A stretch of 64,000 nucleotides of DNA. Origin: Qipengyuania aquimaris (GTDB lineage Bacteria; Pseudomonadota; Alphaproteobacteria; Sphingomonadales; Sphingomonadaceae). The notes below the pieces were generated by a model, which was not told where the DNA came from, did not search any database, and saw only the letters and a list, made by a program, of their open reading frames with translations. Position 1 is the stretch's first letter; each line of letters opens with the position of its first letter. Position numbers and translations under genes: made by a program. Of the stretch, positions 35,518-43,710 are shown in pieces. The DNA lies in assembly GCF_009827445.1 (NCBI RefSeq), contig NZ_WTYI01000001.1, positions 2,556,381 through 2,620,380 on the forward strand. The letters are read 5' to 3'.

Positions 35518-35994
35518 ATGGCGATGAGCCTCGCCTCCTCCAAGGGAACGCGGCGCGGGAGAGGGCGTTCGCGGCGACCGATGTCTGAAATCAACGTGAC
35601 GCCGTTCGTCGACGTCATGCTGGTGCTGCTCATCATCTTCATGGTCACTGCCCCGCTGCTTACGGCAGGAGTCCCGATCGAGCTGCCCGACAGCCGTGCG
35701 AACGCTCTGCCACAGGAAGCGCAGCAGGTTTCGATCAGCATAGATTCCGACGGTTATGTCTATATCGACGATACGCAGATCGCCGTCGGCGGCCTGCCTA
35801 ACGCGCTCGAAAACATCCCGCGCCAGGGAGAGGGTCCCGATATCACTCTGCGTGCGGACCGGTCGCTCGATTACGGAAGGGTGATGGCCGTGATGGGAGA
35901 ATTGAATCGTGCGGGCCTCAACCGCATTTCGCTGGTCACAAACGGTGGCCAGGCGAGTGCTCCGGTCAATCCCGGTTCATCCAGCGAGGAATAG
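35518..35994 (+). CDS. tolR: TolR, motor subunit of Tol-Pal
   Basis: 158 residues, ExbD/TolR family. A basic N-terminus (GTRRGRGRSRRPMSEINVTP) precedes the single membrane helix FVDVMLVLLIIFMVTAPLL, which carries the essential Asp; then the periplasmic domain with ADRSLDYGRVMAVMGELNRAG. One base after tolQ. Confidence 0.95.
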   Translation: MAMSLASSKGTRRGRGRSRRPMSEINVTPFVDVMLVLLIIFMVTAPLLTAGVPIELPDSRANALPQEAQQVSISIDSDGYVYIDDTQIAVGGLPNALENIPRQGEGPDITLRADRSLDYGRVMAVMGELNRAGLNRISLVTNGGQASAPVNPGSSSEE

Positions 35995-36003
35995 CCAGCG
36001 CTT

Positions 36004-36816
36004 ATGGAGAGAGTAGGCATCAGGACCGAGGAACGCACCGGACTGCTTATTGCAGTCGGGCTCCACCTCGCCTTGCTGGCCGCGCTGCTTGTCCAGGCGT
36101 TGATGCCGGCAGCCGAAATTCCGCGCACCGAACGCATGACGGTCAGCCTGGCGGAGGACGTCGGCCTGGAAGCCACTGCGCCCGAACCCGTTGTTGAAAG
36201 CCGCGCGGCGATTGCGCCGGAGCTTTCGGATACTCCTGCTCCTGCTTCGGAAATGCTGGAAGCGCCCGACACGCCGCAGGTCGATCGACCGACCCCGCGT
36301 GTCCAGCCCAATCCCGCCCCGGCGCGCGATACCCGCCCCCAGCCACGTCGCGAACAAACCCGTGAACAGCCGCGCGAACAGGCCCAGCCCCGCCGGACGG
36401 AACGCACTGGCGGCTCGCGCGTGGGCGACAATTTCCTCGCCGGATCGGGCGACAGCACGACCACCAACGAAACCCGCGTTCCTGCATCGCAGATCGGCGC
36501 AAGCGCCAAGGCGTCGCTGGTCCAGCGTATCTCGCGCGAAATCAAGCCGCACTGGCAACCGCCAAGCGGACCCGAGGTCGAACAGATCACGACTTACCTC
36601 AGGTTCCAGCTCAACCCTGACGGCAGCCTTGCCGGCAGGCCGACCGTCGTCCGCCAGACCGGGGTAAACGACACCAATCGCGCGCAGGCCGGGCGACACG
36701 GCGAACAAGCCATTCGCGCCGTACAGCTAGCGGCGCCGTTCGAATTGCCAGAAGAATTCTATGAGGCCTGGAAGGTGGTTGGACCCTTCGGCTTCGACTG
36801 GAGACTTGCCCAATGA
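36004..36816 (+). CDS. tolA: TolA, envelope-spanning protein of Tol-Pal
   Basis: 270 residues. N-terminal membrane helix (LLIAVGLHLALLAALLVQAL), a long Pro/Arg/Gln/Glu-rich linker (about residues 50-150) that would span the periplasm, and a C-terminal TonB/TolA domain (LVQRISREIKPHWQPP, LRFQLNPDGSLAGRPTV). Compared with E. coli TolA the linker is Pro-rich and short, as is usual in sphingomonads. Confidence 0.9.
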   Translation: MERVGIRTEERTGLLIAVGLHLALLAALLVQALMPAAEIPRTERMTVSLAEDVGLEATAPEPVVESRAAIAPELSDTPAPASEMLEAPDTPQVDRPTPRVQPNPAPARDTRPQPRREQTREQPREQAQPRRTERTGGSRVGDNFLAGSGDSTTTNETRVPASQIGASAKASLVQRISREIKPHWQPPSGPEVEQITTYLRFQLNPDGSLAGRPTVVRQTGVNDTNRAQAGRHGEQAIRAVQLAAPFELPEEFYEAWKVVGPFGFDWRLAQ

Positions 36817-38198
36817 AATGCTTAGCTCTGATCCCGCTCGCACTCTTCGCTGCTCCCCTGGCAGCGCAAAACCAGGACCTCGGCGAACCGATGCAGGAAG
36901 GCCAGGCTGTCGAAACCATCGCCGAAGAAAGCGGGCTGACCGGATCGGTAAGTTTCGAAGGTAATCTCGATGACCTCGGTATCGCCATTCCCGCGTTCGC
37001 GACCGACCGTGATGTTGCAACGCCAGCCAATGCCAACGGTACGGCGGCGCTCGGTGTAGAGCTCGCTCGCGTAATCACCTCGAACCTGCGCAACAATGGT
37101 CTCTTCAAACCGACGGGCCCGGATTCGCTTCCGACCCCCGCATTTGCAAACATCACGTCGCCAAACTGGGCGACCTGGTCGACCCGCGGCGCGGAAATGC
37201 TGGTGCACGGTTATGTTCGAGCGCGCAGCGACAATCGCCTGACGGTGGGTTGTTATCTTTACGACATGGCCTTGCAGGACCGCTTGGTCGCTGAAGGCTG
37301 GGTGGTCGCGCCTGCAGACTGGCGCCGCGCTGCGCACAAATGCGCCGACCTCGTATACGCGCGCCTGACCGGTGAAAGCCCGTTCTTTGACAGCCGTATT
37401 GCCTACATCGCTGAGACGGGCCCCAAGGATAATCGCACCAAGCGTCTCGCCATCATGGATAGCGACGGGGCCAACCACCGGTTCATTACGACGGGCCGTT
37501 CGACCGCTCTTACGCCGCGCTATTCGCCGGATTATCGCCAGCTGGTCTATCTCAGCTATGTCGACGGCAATCCGCGTATCTACGTTTATGACATCGGTAC
37601 CGGGCGGCAGACGCTCGTCACGCAGAGCGACAATCCGACCTTTGCACCGCGGTGGAGCCCGGATGGACGCTACATCCTCTATTCCATGGCGGTTGGCGGC
37701 AATACCGACATTTATCGTGTGTCGGCCAATGGCGGTCGCAGTGAACGGCTGACCGATGCGCCCGGCATCGATATCGGCGGATCGTTTTCGCCCGATGGCA
37801 GCAAGATCGTTTTCGAGAGCGACCGTTCGGGCAGCCAGCAGATCTACGTGATGGATGCAGACGGTTCCAACCAGCGCCGCCTGTCCTTCTTCGGAGGGCG
37901 CTCGGCAACGCCGGAATGGAGCCCGCGCGGAGACCAGATCGCGTTCACTCACATAGCCGGTGACTTCAACGTGGCGGTCATGAATCCGAGCGGGCGTGGC
38001 TTCCGCAAGCTGACCCGCGGCTGGCAGGACGAAGCGCCGACCTGGGCACCCAATGGCCGCATCATCCAGTTCTTCCGGACGGAGCGCAACAGCGGGCGCA
38101 CCTCGCTGTGGCAGGTGGATCTTACGGGAGAAAACGAACGCAAGTTGCCGACTCCGGTGGATGCGTCCGATCCGGCTTGGGGACCGATCCTTCCTTAA
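36813..38198 (+). CDS. tolB: TolB, periplasmic beta-propeller of Tol-Pal
   Basis: 461 residues with a signal peptide (LALIPLALFAAPLAAQ), an N-terminal domain and six WD-like blades (RYSPDYRQLVYLSYVDGNPR, RWSPDGRYILYSM, SFSPDGSKIVFESDR, EWSPRGDQIAFTH, TWAPNGRIIQFFR). It shuttles between Pal and TolA. ATGA overlap with tolA. Confidence 0.95.
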   Translation: MKCLALIPLALFAAPLAAQNQDLGEPMQEGQAVETIAEESGLTGSVSFEGNLDDLGIAIPAFATDRDVATPANANGTAALGVELARVITSNLRNNGLFKPTGPDSLPTPAFANITSPNWATWSTRGAEMLVHGYVRARSDNRLTVGCYLYDMALQDRLVAEGWVVAPADWRRAAHKCADLVYARLTGESPFFDSRIAYIAETGPKDNRTKRLAIMDSDGANHRFITTGRSTALTPRYSPDYRQLVYLSYVDGNPRIYVYDIGTGRQTLVTQSDNPTFAPRWSPDGRYILYSMAVGGNTDIYRVSANGGRSERLTDAPGIDIGGSFSPDGSKIVFESDRSGSQQIYVMDADGSNQRRLSFFGGRSATPEWSPRGDQIAFTHIAGDFNVAVMNPSGRGFRKLTRGWQDEAPTWAPNGRIIQFFRTERNSGRTSLWQVDLTGENERKLPTPVDASDPAWGPILP

Positions 38199-38279
38199 GT
38201 GCATTTGAGTAAGCATGGGGGCGCCATTCAATCGGGGGCAAACCGATTGCAACAAGCTGTTTTATAAAGGGGACAGCCA

Positions 38280-38795
38280 ATGAATACACGTATTGCCACT
38301 GCCGCCGTGTTGAGTTCTGCACTGGCCCTCGCTGCCTGCCAGAAGAAAGCACCCGAAGAGCTGCCGCCGCCGCCGGAAGATGTGACGGCGACCACGCCTA
38401 CGACCACTACGCCCGCCGGCCCGACTGTCGGCAGCATGGAGCATTTCCTCGCTGCGGTCGGACAGATGAATACGGTCGTCTATTTCGACACCGACCGCTA
38501 CAACATCGACGCGGAAGATTCTGCCAAGCTGCAGCGCCAGGCGCAGTATTTCAGCCAGTATCCGAGCGTCACCTTCACGATCGAGGGGCACACCGACGAA
38601 CGCGGTACGCGTGAATACAACCTCGCTTTGGGCGAACGTCGCGCAAACGCGGCGAAGAACTATCTGGTTAGCGTTGGCATTCCTGCTAGTCGCATCCGGA
38701 CGGTAAGCTACGGCAAGGAGCGCCCGGTCGCCCTCGGTTCAAATGAGTCTGCATGGGCTCAGAACCGTCGTGCCGCCACTGTGACGATCAACTGA
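38280..38795 (+). CDS. pal: Pal, peptidoglycan-associated lipoprotein
   Basis: 171 residues. Lipoprotein signal (SSALALAAC), a Pro/Thr linker, then an OmpA-like domain (VYFDTDRYNIDAEDSAKL, FTIEGHTDERGTREYNLALG, RANAAKNYLVSVGI) that binds diaminopimelate of peptidoglycan. It anchors the outer membrane and is the last tol gene, 81 bases after tolB. AAAGGGG precedes the ATG. Confidence 0.96.
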   Translation: MNTRIATAAVLSSALALAACQKKAPEELPPPPEDVTATTPTTTTPAGPTVGSMEHFLAAVGQMNTVVYFDTDRYNIDAEDSAKLQRQAQYFSQYPSVTFTIEGHTDERGTREYNLALGERRANAAKNYLVSVGIPASRIRTVSYGKERPVALGSNESAWAQNRRAATVTIN

Positions 38796-38807
38796 TACAT
38801 GTGTGGC

Positions 38808-38840
38808 GGCGGGCTGGGAGAACACTTTTGCGAGCCCGCC
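38808..38840 (+). terminator. Hairpin after pal
   Basis: Arms GGCGGGCT and AGCCCGCC with a 17-base loop, 12 bases after the pal stop. No T run follows, so it might instead protect the 3' end of the tol-pal mRNA. Confidence 0.4.
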
Positions 38841-38960
38841 GGCGCATCGCCGGGAGAACCCTTTGCGAAATGGTATTGCTGCGAGCCGTTGCGAAACCGG
38901 CCATCTCACCTAGATTGACCCGCATGTTTGCCCGCTCCACTTCACCTGTGCCCGTCGTCT

Positions 38961-39494
38961 ATGCCTAAGGCGCGGCGATCCAACGACTGGGGATTTCCCA
39001 GGTGGCGCGGGTACGAAGCGAGCCGCGAAGCCGCCACGGTACGCCTGTGCGATCGCCATGGTTGCGAGGAGGTGGGCGATTGCCCCGCGCCCAAGGCACC
39101 GAACAGTCCGGAACGCTGGATGTTCTGCCAAGCCCATGCTGCCGAATACAATCGCAAGTGGGACTATTTCGAAGGTCTCGACAAAGAGGAAAAAGAGGCG
39201 CGGGCCAAGGCGGAAAAATCCGAAAATGCGGGCTATGCGGAGGCCCAGCATTATGGCTGGAGCGGCAGCGGCGACGGATCAAGATCGGCCGATGAAATGC
39301 GCGCGCTCGACGTACTTGAGCTCGAGGCCGATGCAGACTTTGCGGCTGTCAAAAAAGCTTTCAGGGCGAAGGCCAAGGAAGTTCATCCTGACGTGAAGCC
39401 AGGCGATGAGGAGGCCGCGGCGGAGTTCCAGAAATACTCCTTGGCCTATGAGATTCTCAAATCCGCTGAAGATAGGCGCGAGTGGAAGGGGTGA
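38961..39494 (+). CDS. J-domain protein with Cys-containing N-terminal part
   Basis: 177 residues from the ATG at 38961. The C-terminal 60 residues form a J domain (RALDVLELEADADFAAVKKA, KEVHPDVKPGDEEAA with the HPD motif). The N-terminal part holds CDRHGCEEVGDC and WMFCQAHAAEYN, four Cys and some His that could bind zinc. It would stimulate a DnaK-type chaperone on a particular client. Confidence 0.85.
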   Translation: MPKARRSNDWGFPRWRGYEASREAATVRLCDRHGCEEVGDCPAPKAPNSPERWMFCQAHAAEYNRKWDYFEGLDKEEKEARAKAEKSENAGYAEAQHYGWSGSGDGSRSADEMRALDVLELEADADFAAVKKAFRAKAKEVHPDVKPGDEEAAAEFQKYSLAYEILKSAEDRREWKG

Positions 39495-39589
39495 TTGTCG
39501 GGTAAACCTTTGTATTTGCGGCTTTCGATAGTGAACCGCGCGTTTACCTTTTATTGCTCTTTGTTAATTACAAGGTCCTTGGAACGACC

Positions 39590-39871
39590 ATGACCTTGCA
39601 ACAGCGTACCTTTGACCGTGCGGCGAGCAACCTCGTCATCGACTGTATCGTGCTTCGCCGGCGCGAGCGTGCGATCCTGTGCGATATTTCAGCCAGCGGA
39701 TGCCGGATGGAACTGTTCGATGGTTTCGTTCAGCTAGGTTCTACAATCATCTTCGAATTGGACGAACGCCTGGCATTTGCCGGGGAGGTTGTCTGGACGC
39801 GTGGCGGAGAAGCGGGCGTGCAGTTCACTAAGCCTCTTCCGGCCAGCATCATGACAGCTCTCGAAATGTAA
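39590..39871 (+). CDS. PilZ-domain protein
   Basis: 93 residues from the ATG at 39590 (MTLQQRTFDRAASN...). A minimal PilZ fold: RRRERAILCDISASGCRMEL supplies the RxxxR-like and DxSxxG motifs, followed by GSTIIFELDERLAFAGEVVW and GGEAGVQFTKPL. PilZ domains bind cyclic di-GMP. The first Arg cluster is somewhat displaced, so binding should be treated as likely rather than certain. Confidence 0.82.
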   Translation: MTLQQRTFDRAASNLVIDCIVLRRRERAILCDISASGCRMELFDGFVQLGSTIIFELDERLAFAGEVVWTRGGEAGVQFTKPLPASIMTALEM

Positions 39872-39879
39872 CTGTGCTC

Positions 39880-40770
39880 TCAGGATAGGCGGGCCAGGAT
39901 AGCTTTTGCCATGCGCGATCCGAGTTCGGGTCCCTGTTCGGGATAGTAGTACGGCTCGATCATTTCCGCCTCCATTACCGCGAGTTTCCCGTCAGGAAGG
40001 CGTGCCATGTCGATCCTGCAATAGAGCGGGCGATCAAAGGGCAGGTTATCGACAACAGTGCTTGCAGTCGCCAAGTCTGCACGAGTGGGTGAGTAGTCGG
40101 ACTCATACCCCCCATAGAGCGACTGGATGCGGTATTCTCCCTCCGCCGCGCGCTTGAGCACGCCGTGCGAGAACTCCCCGTCGATGAAAAAGAAGGTGTA
40201 TTCTCCCTCTTCGACGACACTAGGAAGGAACGGTTGCACCATGCATGGCCGTCGCATCGCCCAATCCGCGTCGGGAGGATTGCTGCGTGAAAAGCTGAAC
40301 TGGCCCAGTCCTCCTGCGCCGACCTGCCGCTTCACCACGACACGGTCGACGTCGAAATGATCCATCGCGTCCCTCACACCATTCGCATCGATCGATTCTT
40401 GCCAAAGCGTCGGAACGGTGGTCGCTCCCTTGGCGGCGAGCTCCCTCAGATACCCTTTGTCGGCATTCCAATGCACGATCGCAGGAGGATTGTGGACAGC
40501 AATGCCGGCTGCATCCAGTTGGTCGAGCTTGGCAAGAAAGTCCTCCGGATAGTCCTGATAATCCCACGCCGTCCCAAGAAGGACGAGTGGGATGTCGGCA
40601 AAATCTTCAAGCGGTGCCCGCCAGTCGATCTCAACCAGTTCCAGACCAGCCTTCTCGAAGGCCGGGCGCAGTGCAGCCGTCACGAGATCGTGCTCGAAAG
40701 CATCGCCTCGTCGTTCGCCCGCGCCCGGCATCGTGTCCGCACAGGCAAGGAAGCCGATGCGTGTCGGCAT
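39880..40770 (-). CDS. ATP-grasp family ligase
   Basis: 296 residues from the ATG at 40770 (MPTRIGFLACADT...), one base after the upstream stop. ATP-grasp features are VVVKRQVGAGGLGQF (ATP-binding Lys and Gly loop), MVQPFLPSVVEEGEYTFFFI and the metal site LAVMEAEMIEP. Resembles the RimK/glutathione-synthetase group. It would join a carboxylate to an amine or thiol with ATP; the substrate is unknown. Coupled to the trans-sulfuration gene. Confidence 0.85.
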   Translation of the reverse strand: MPTRIGFLACADTMPGAGERRGDAFEHDLVTAALRPAFEKAGLELVEIDWRAPLEDFADIPLVLLGTAWDYQDYPEDFLAKLDQLDAAGIAVHNPPAIVHWNADKGYLRELAAKGATTVPTLWQESIDANGVRDAMDHFDVDRVVVKRQVGAGGLGQFSFSRSNPPDADWAMRRPCMVQPFLPSVVEEGEYTFFFIDGEFSHGVLKRAAEGEYRIQSLYGGYESDYSPTRADLATASTVVDNLPFDRPLYCRIDMARLPDGKLAVMEAEMIEPYYYPEQGPELGSRMAKAILARLS

Positions 40771-40771
40771 T

Positions 40772-42085
40772 CTAGACCGCTTCCAGTGCCTGTTCGAAGT
40801 CGGCAATCAGGTCGTCCGCATCCTCGATACCGATGGAAATGCGTACGAGATTGTCCGAAATGCCTAGTTCGGCACGGCGGCCCTCAGCAACCGAAAGATG
40901 CGTCATCGAGGCCGGGTGACTCGCCAGAGTCTCGGTCCCGCCAAGACTAACGGCGAGCTTGGCAATCTTCAGCGCGTCGAGGAAACGGAAACATTCCGCC
41001 TCGCCACCTTTCAGCAGCAGCGAGAAGGTGGAACCCGCGCCGAGGCAGTGCCGGTCGTAAATGTCCTGCTGGCGAGCATCCTTGATCATCCCGAGATAGC
41101 CGAGGCCTTCTACCTTCGGGTGCTTGGCAAGGAAATCGCACACCTTCTCGGCATTCTCGCCCGCCCGCTGCATCCGCAGTTCGACGGTTTCGAGGCTGCG
41201 GCAGAGCATCCACGCCGTGTTCGGATCGCAGATGCCGCCCATCGTGTTGCGCAGCATGCGGATGGCATCGATAAAACGCTTCTTGCCTGAGACGCTGCCG
41301 GCGACCAGATCGGAGTGGCCGCCGACATATTTCGTCAACGAGTAGACCACGAGGTCAGCACCGTGATCCAGCGGACGCTGCCACAGCGGACCGAGGAATG
41401 TATTGTCGATTGCGATCGAGCACTTGTCCGGATCGAAATGCGCATCGCGCGCTTCCCTAACCGCTTCGATGTCGACCAGTGCATTCGTCGGGTTGCCCGG
41501 GCTTTCGAGGTAAATCATAGGCACTTCGCCGCCCTGTTCCTCGGCCATGGCCTTGGCTTTAGTCATTACCTCGTCAATTTGCGCACGGTCGGCACCAGCC
41601 GGGAAATCGATGAACGTAACCCCATACTTTGCCATCGTCTTGGCAATGAAGCCCTCAGAAGCGGCATAAAGGGGACCCGAGTGGACAATTACGTCACCGG
41701 CCTTGCATGCTGCCAGCAGCAGCACGGCGATCGCGGTCATCCCGCTGGAGAAGCTGAGGGCTTCTTCGGCGCCGTCCCACACGGCGAGGCGATCTTCGAG
41801 GATTTCCTGATTGGGCGCGTTGAAGCGGGAATAGACCAGTCCATCCGCACCGCCCGGACGCTTGCCGGTGATGCCTTCGAAATGGCGCTTGCCGTCGGCC
41901 GCGCTCGGGAACGCAAAGGTCGAGGTAAGGAAAATCGGAGCCTTGAGGCTGCCTTCCGATAGGGTCGGGTCGAACCCGTGACCCATCATCAGCGTGCTGG
42001 GCTTGAGCGGGCGTCCGCCGACCTCGGGGATCTTGCGCTTTGGAGCCATGCGGGGGCTGACGGGATCGATATCGTTGTCGCTCAT
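40772..42085 (-). CDS. Cystathionine gamma-synthase family PLP enzyme
   Basis: 437 residues from the ATG at 42085; upstream codons belong to a structured leader. A long N-terminal extension precedes the Cys/Met-metabolism fold: SFSSGMTAIAVLLLA, IYLESPGNPTNALVDIEAV, the PLP Lys in VVYSLTKYVGGHSDLVAG, and SLGGTETLASHPASMTH. It catalyses gamma-replacement or elimination on a homoserine ester, homocysteine or methionine; which one cannot be read from sequence. 1-base spacing to the ATP-grasp gene. Confidence 0.9.
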   Translation of the reverse strand: MSDNDIDPVSPRMAPKRKIPEVGGRPLKPSTLMMGHGFDPTLSEGSLKAPIFLTSTFAFPSAADGKRHFEGITGKRPGGADGLVYSRFNAPNQEILEDRLAVWDGAEEALSFSSGMTAIAVLLLAACKAGDVIVHSGPLYAASEGFIAKTMAKYGVTFIDFPAGADRAQIDEVMTKAKAMAEEQGGEVPMIYLESPGNPTNALVDIEAVREARDAHFDPDKCSIAIDNTFLGPLWQRPLDHGADLVVYSLTKYVGGHSDLVAGSVSGKKRFIDAIRMLRNTMGGICDPNTAWMLCRSLETVELRMQRAGENAEKVCDFLAKHPKVEGLGYLGMIKDARQQDIYDRHCLGAGSTFSLLLKGGEAECFRFLDALKIAKLAVSLGGTETLASHPASMTHLSVAEGRRAELGISDNLVRISIGIEDADDLIADFEQALEAV

Positions 42086-42087
42086 AG

Positions 42088-42130
42088 GGGAGCATCCTTC
42101 CTGCAACGTCGCTCCCAGGAAGGCGGGAGC
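42088..42130 (-). promoter_or_regulatory. Structured leader of the trans-sulfuration gene
   Basis: On the minus strand, arms CCTTCCTG (42116-42123) and CAGGAAGG (42096-42103) pair over the AGGAAGG ribosome site. GGGAGC in the loop (42111-42116) can pair either with GCTCCC upstream (42125-42130) or with GCTCCC downstream (42088-42093), giving exclusive hairpin or pseudoknot forms. This is typical of a translation-controlling riboswitch. I cannot assign it to a known class. Confidence 0.5.
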
Positions 42131-42230
42131 TAAATTTGGGGTCAAGCGGCACCCGTTCCTAACCTCCGCAGGAACGCTTCTCCGCATGCCGTGGCAATGG
42201 GGCGTGGATTACGGAGCGTCAGGCCCCTTT

Positions 42231-43640
42231 TCAAGCGGCAAGCGAGGCCATTCCCCAAACCACGAATACGATCAGGAAAATGCCCACAAGATCGAGCAGG
42301 ATCCCGGCCTTTACCATGCGCTCGATCTTTATCCGCCCAGTGGCCCAAGCGATCGCATTGGGCCCAGTCCCGGCAGGCAGCATGAAGCCCCAGCTGGCGG
42401 CGAGCGCTGCGGGCATTGCGAGCAATACCGGGTCGGCGCCAAGGGCCACCACCAGGCTCGCCACGACAGGAATGATCCCGCTGGCCGTCGCCACGTTGCT
42501 TGCAAACTCGGTGATGAGGACAACCATCCCAACTATCGCCAGCGCCACCAGAACAAGAGGCCAGTTTTCCAGCGGTAGCAGTGCATTGCCGAGCCAGTCG
42601 GCAAGTCCGCTGGCCGACATTCCCGCAGCGAGGGCGAGACCACCTCCGAACATCATGATGACACCCCATGGAGCCCTGTCGGCTTCGTCCCATTTCAGCA
42701 TCGGTCGGCCCGTTCCGTCGGGAAGCAGGAACAGGAGCAGGCTCATGCCGATGGCGATCGTGCCATCGGTCAACGATCCTGCCGGCAGGAACGGCGCAAT
42801 CCAGCGCTGTCCCATCCAGAGCAGGAATGTCAGGATGATCAGGGGGACAAGCCGCCGCTCCGCGCTGGACCACGCGCTGTGTGTGTCGATCGATGCTCGT
42901 GCGGCCTGCGTATCGAAGGGGTGTTCGGCGACCCGCTGGACCCGGGCAATCAACCAAGCGGCAATCGGGATGCCGACGACTACCACGGGCAGGCCGTAGA
43001 ATGCCCAGTCTGCAAAGGTGATCCGTGTCCCGGTAAGCGTGTCGAGCAGCCCGACCGCAATGGCGTTCGTGGGGGATCCAACCAGCGTTCCCAGCCCGCC
43101 GATGCTGGCCGCGAATGCGATGCCCATGGGCAGGGCACCGGCCAGCCCTTCCTGTTCGCTATCGGCAAGACCTCCGCCGGCCAGCACTGCGACTGCCATC
43201 GGCATCATGATCAGGGCAGTCGACGTGTTGGAGATGAGCATTGAAAGAATCGCTGCCGTAATCATGAAAGCCAGCAAGACGCCTGTCTGGCTGCCAGTCC
43301 CGACCGCTCTCAGCAGAGCAAGCGCGAGGCGGCGATGGAGACCGGTCCGTTCGATCGCAAGGGCGATGAACGCACCGCCCAAGATCAGGAACAGGATGGG
43401 CGAATAGTAAGAACCGGCGGTCGCCTTCGCGTCCATCACGCCGGCGAAAGGGAGGACAAGGAAGGGCATCAAAGCGGTGGCGGTGAGGGGCATCGCCTCG
43501 GTCATCCACCATGCGGCCATGAGCACGACAAGGCCCGCGACGACGCCGGCCTCGCGGGACATGCCGGTAGGTAGCGGCGCGAAGATACCCGCCATCAGGC
43601 TCAATGCCCCGACGGTCAGCCCTATCTGTTTTGCGTTCAA
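42231..43640 (-). CDS. SLC13/DASS-family sodium-coupled anion transporter
   Basis: 469 residues, about eleven membrane segments. Both SNT-type motifs are present (MLISNTSTALIMMPMAV and FASNVATASGIIPVVASL), defining the sodium and carboxylate sites. Imports dicarboxylates or sulfate-like anions. The start is a TTG at 43640 with GGAGGG upstream; the nearest ATG is out of frame. Same strand as the trans-sulfuration gene, 145 bases away. Confidence 0.9.
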   Translation of the reverse strand: MNAKQIGLTVGALSLMAGIFAPLPTGMSREAGVVAGLVVLMAAWWMTEAMPLTATALMPFLVLPFAGVMDAKATAGSYYSPILFLILGGAFIALAIERTGLHRRLALALLRAVGTGSQTGVLLAFMITAAILSMLISNTSTALIMMPMAVAVLAGGGLADSEQEGLAGALPMGIAFAASIGGLGTLVGSPTNAIAVGLLDTLTGTRITFADWAFYGLPVVVVGIPIAAWLIARVQRVAEHPFDTQAARASIDTHSAWSSAERRLVPLIILTFLLWMGQRWIAPFLPAGSLTDGTIAIGMSLLLFLLPDGTGRPMLKWDEADRAPWGVIMMFGGGLALAAGMSASGLADWLGNALLPLENWPLVLVALAIVGMVVLITEFASNVATASGIIPVVASLVVALGADPVLLAMPAALAASWGFMLPAGTGPNAIAWATGRIKIERMVKAGILLDLVGIFLIVFVVWGMASLAA

Positions 43641-43710
43641 ATCATCCCTCCGCTCTCCGTGCTAACGGGGGCGGGGCAGCGGGCCAAGGGATTTGATGCG
43701 CGCGCTTGCG

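Noticed and set aside
38816-38868. Two near-identical 17-18 base units after pal (GGGAGAACxCTTTTGCGA-like)
   Set aside because: Only two imperfect copies, at 38816 and 38852; too little to call a repeat family or a regulatory array.
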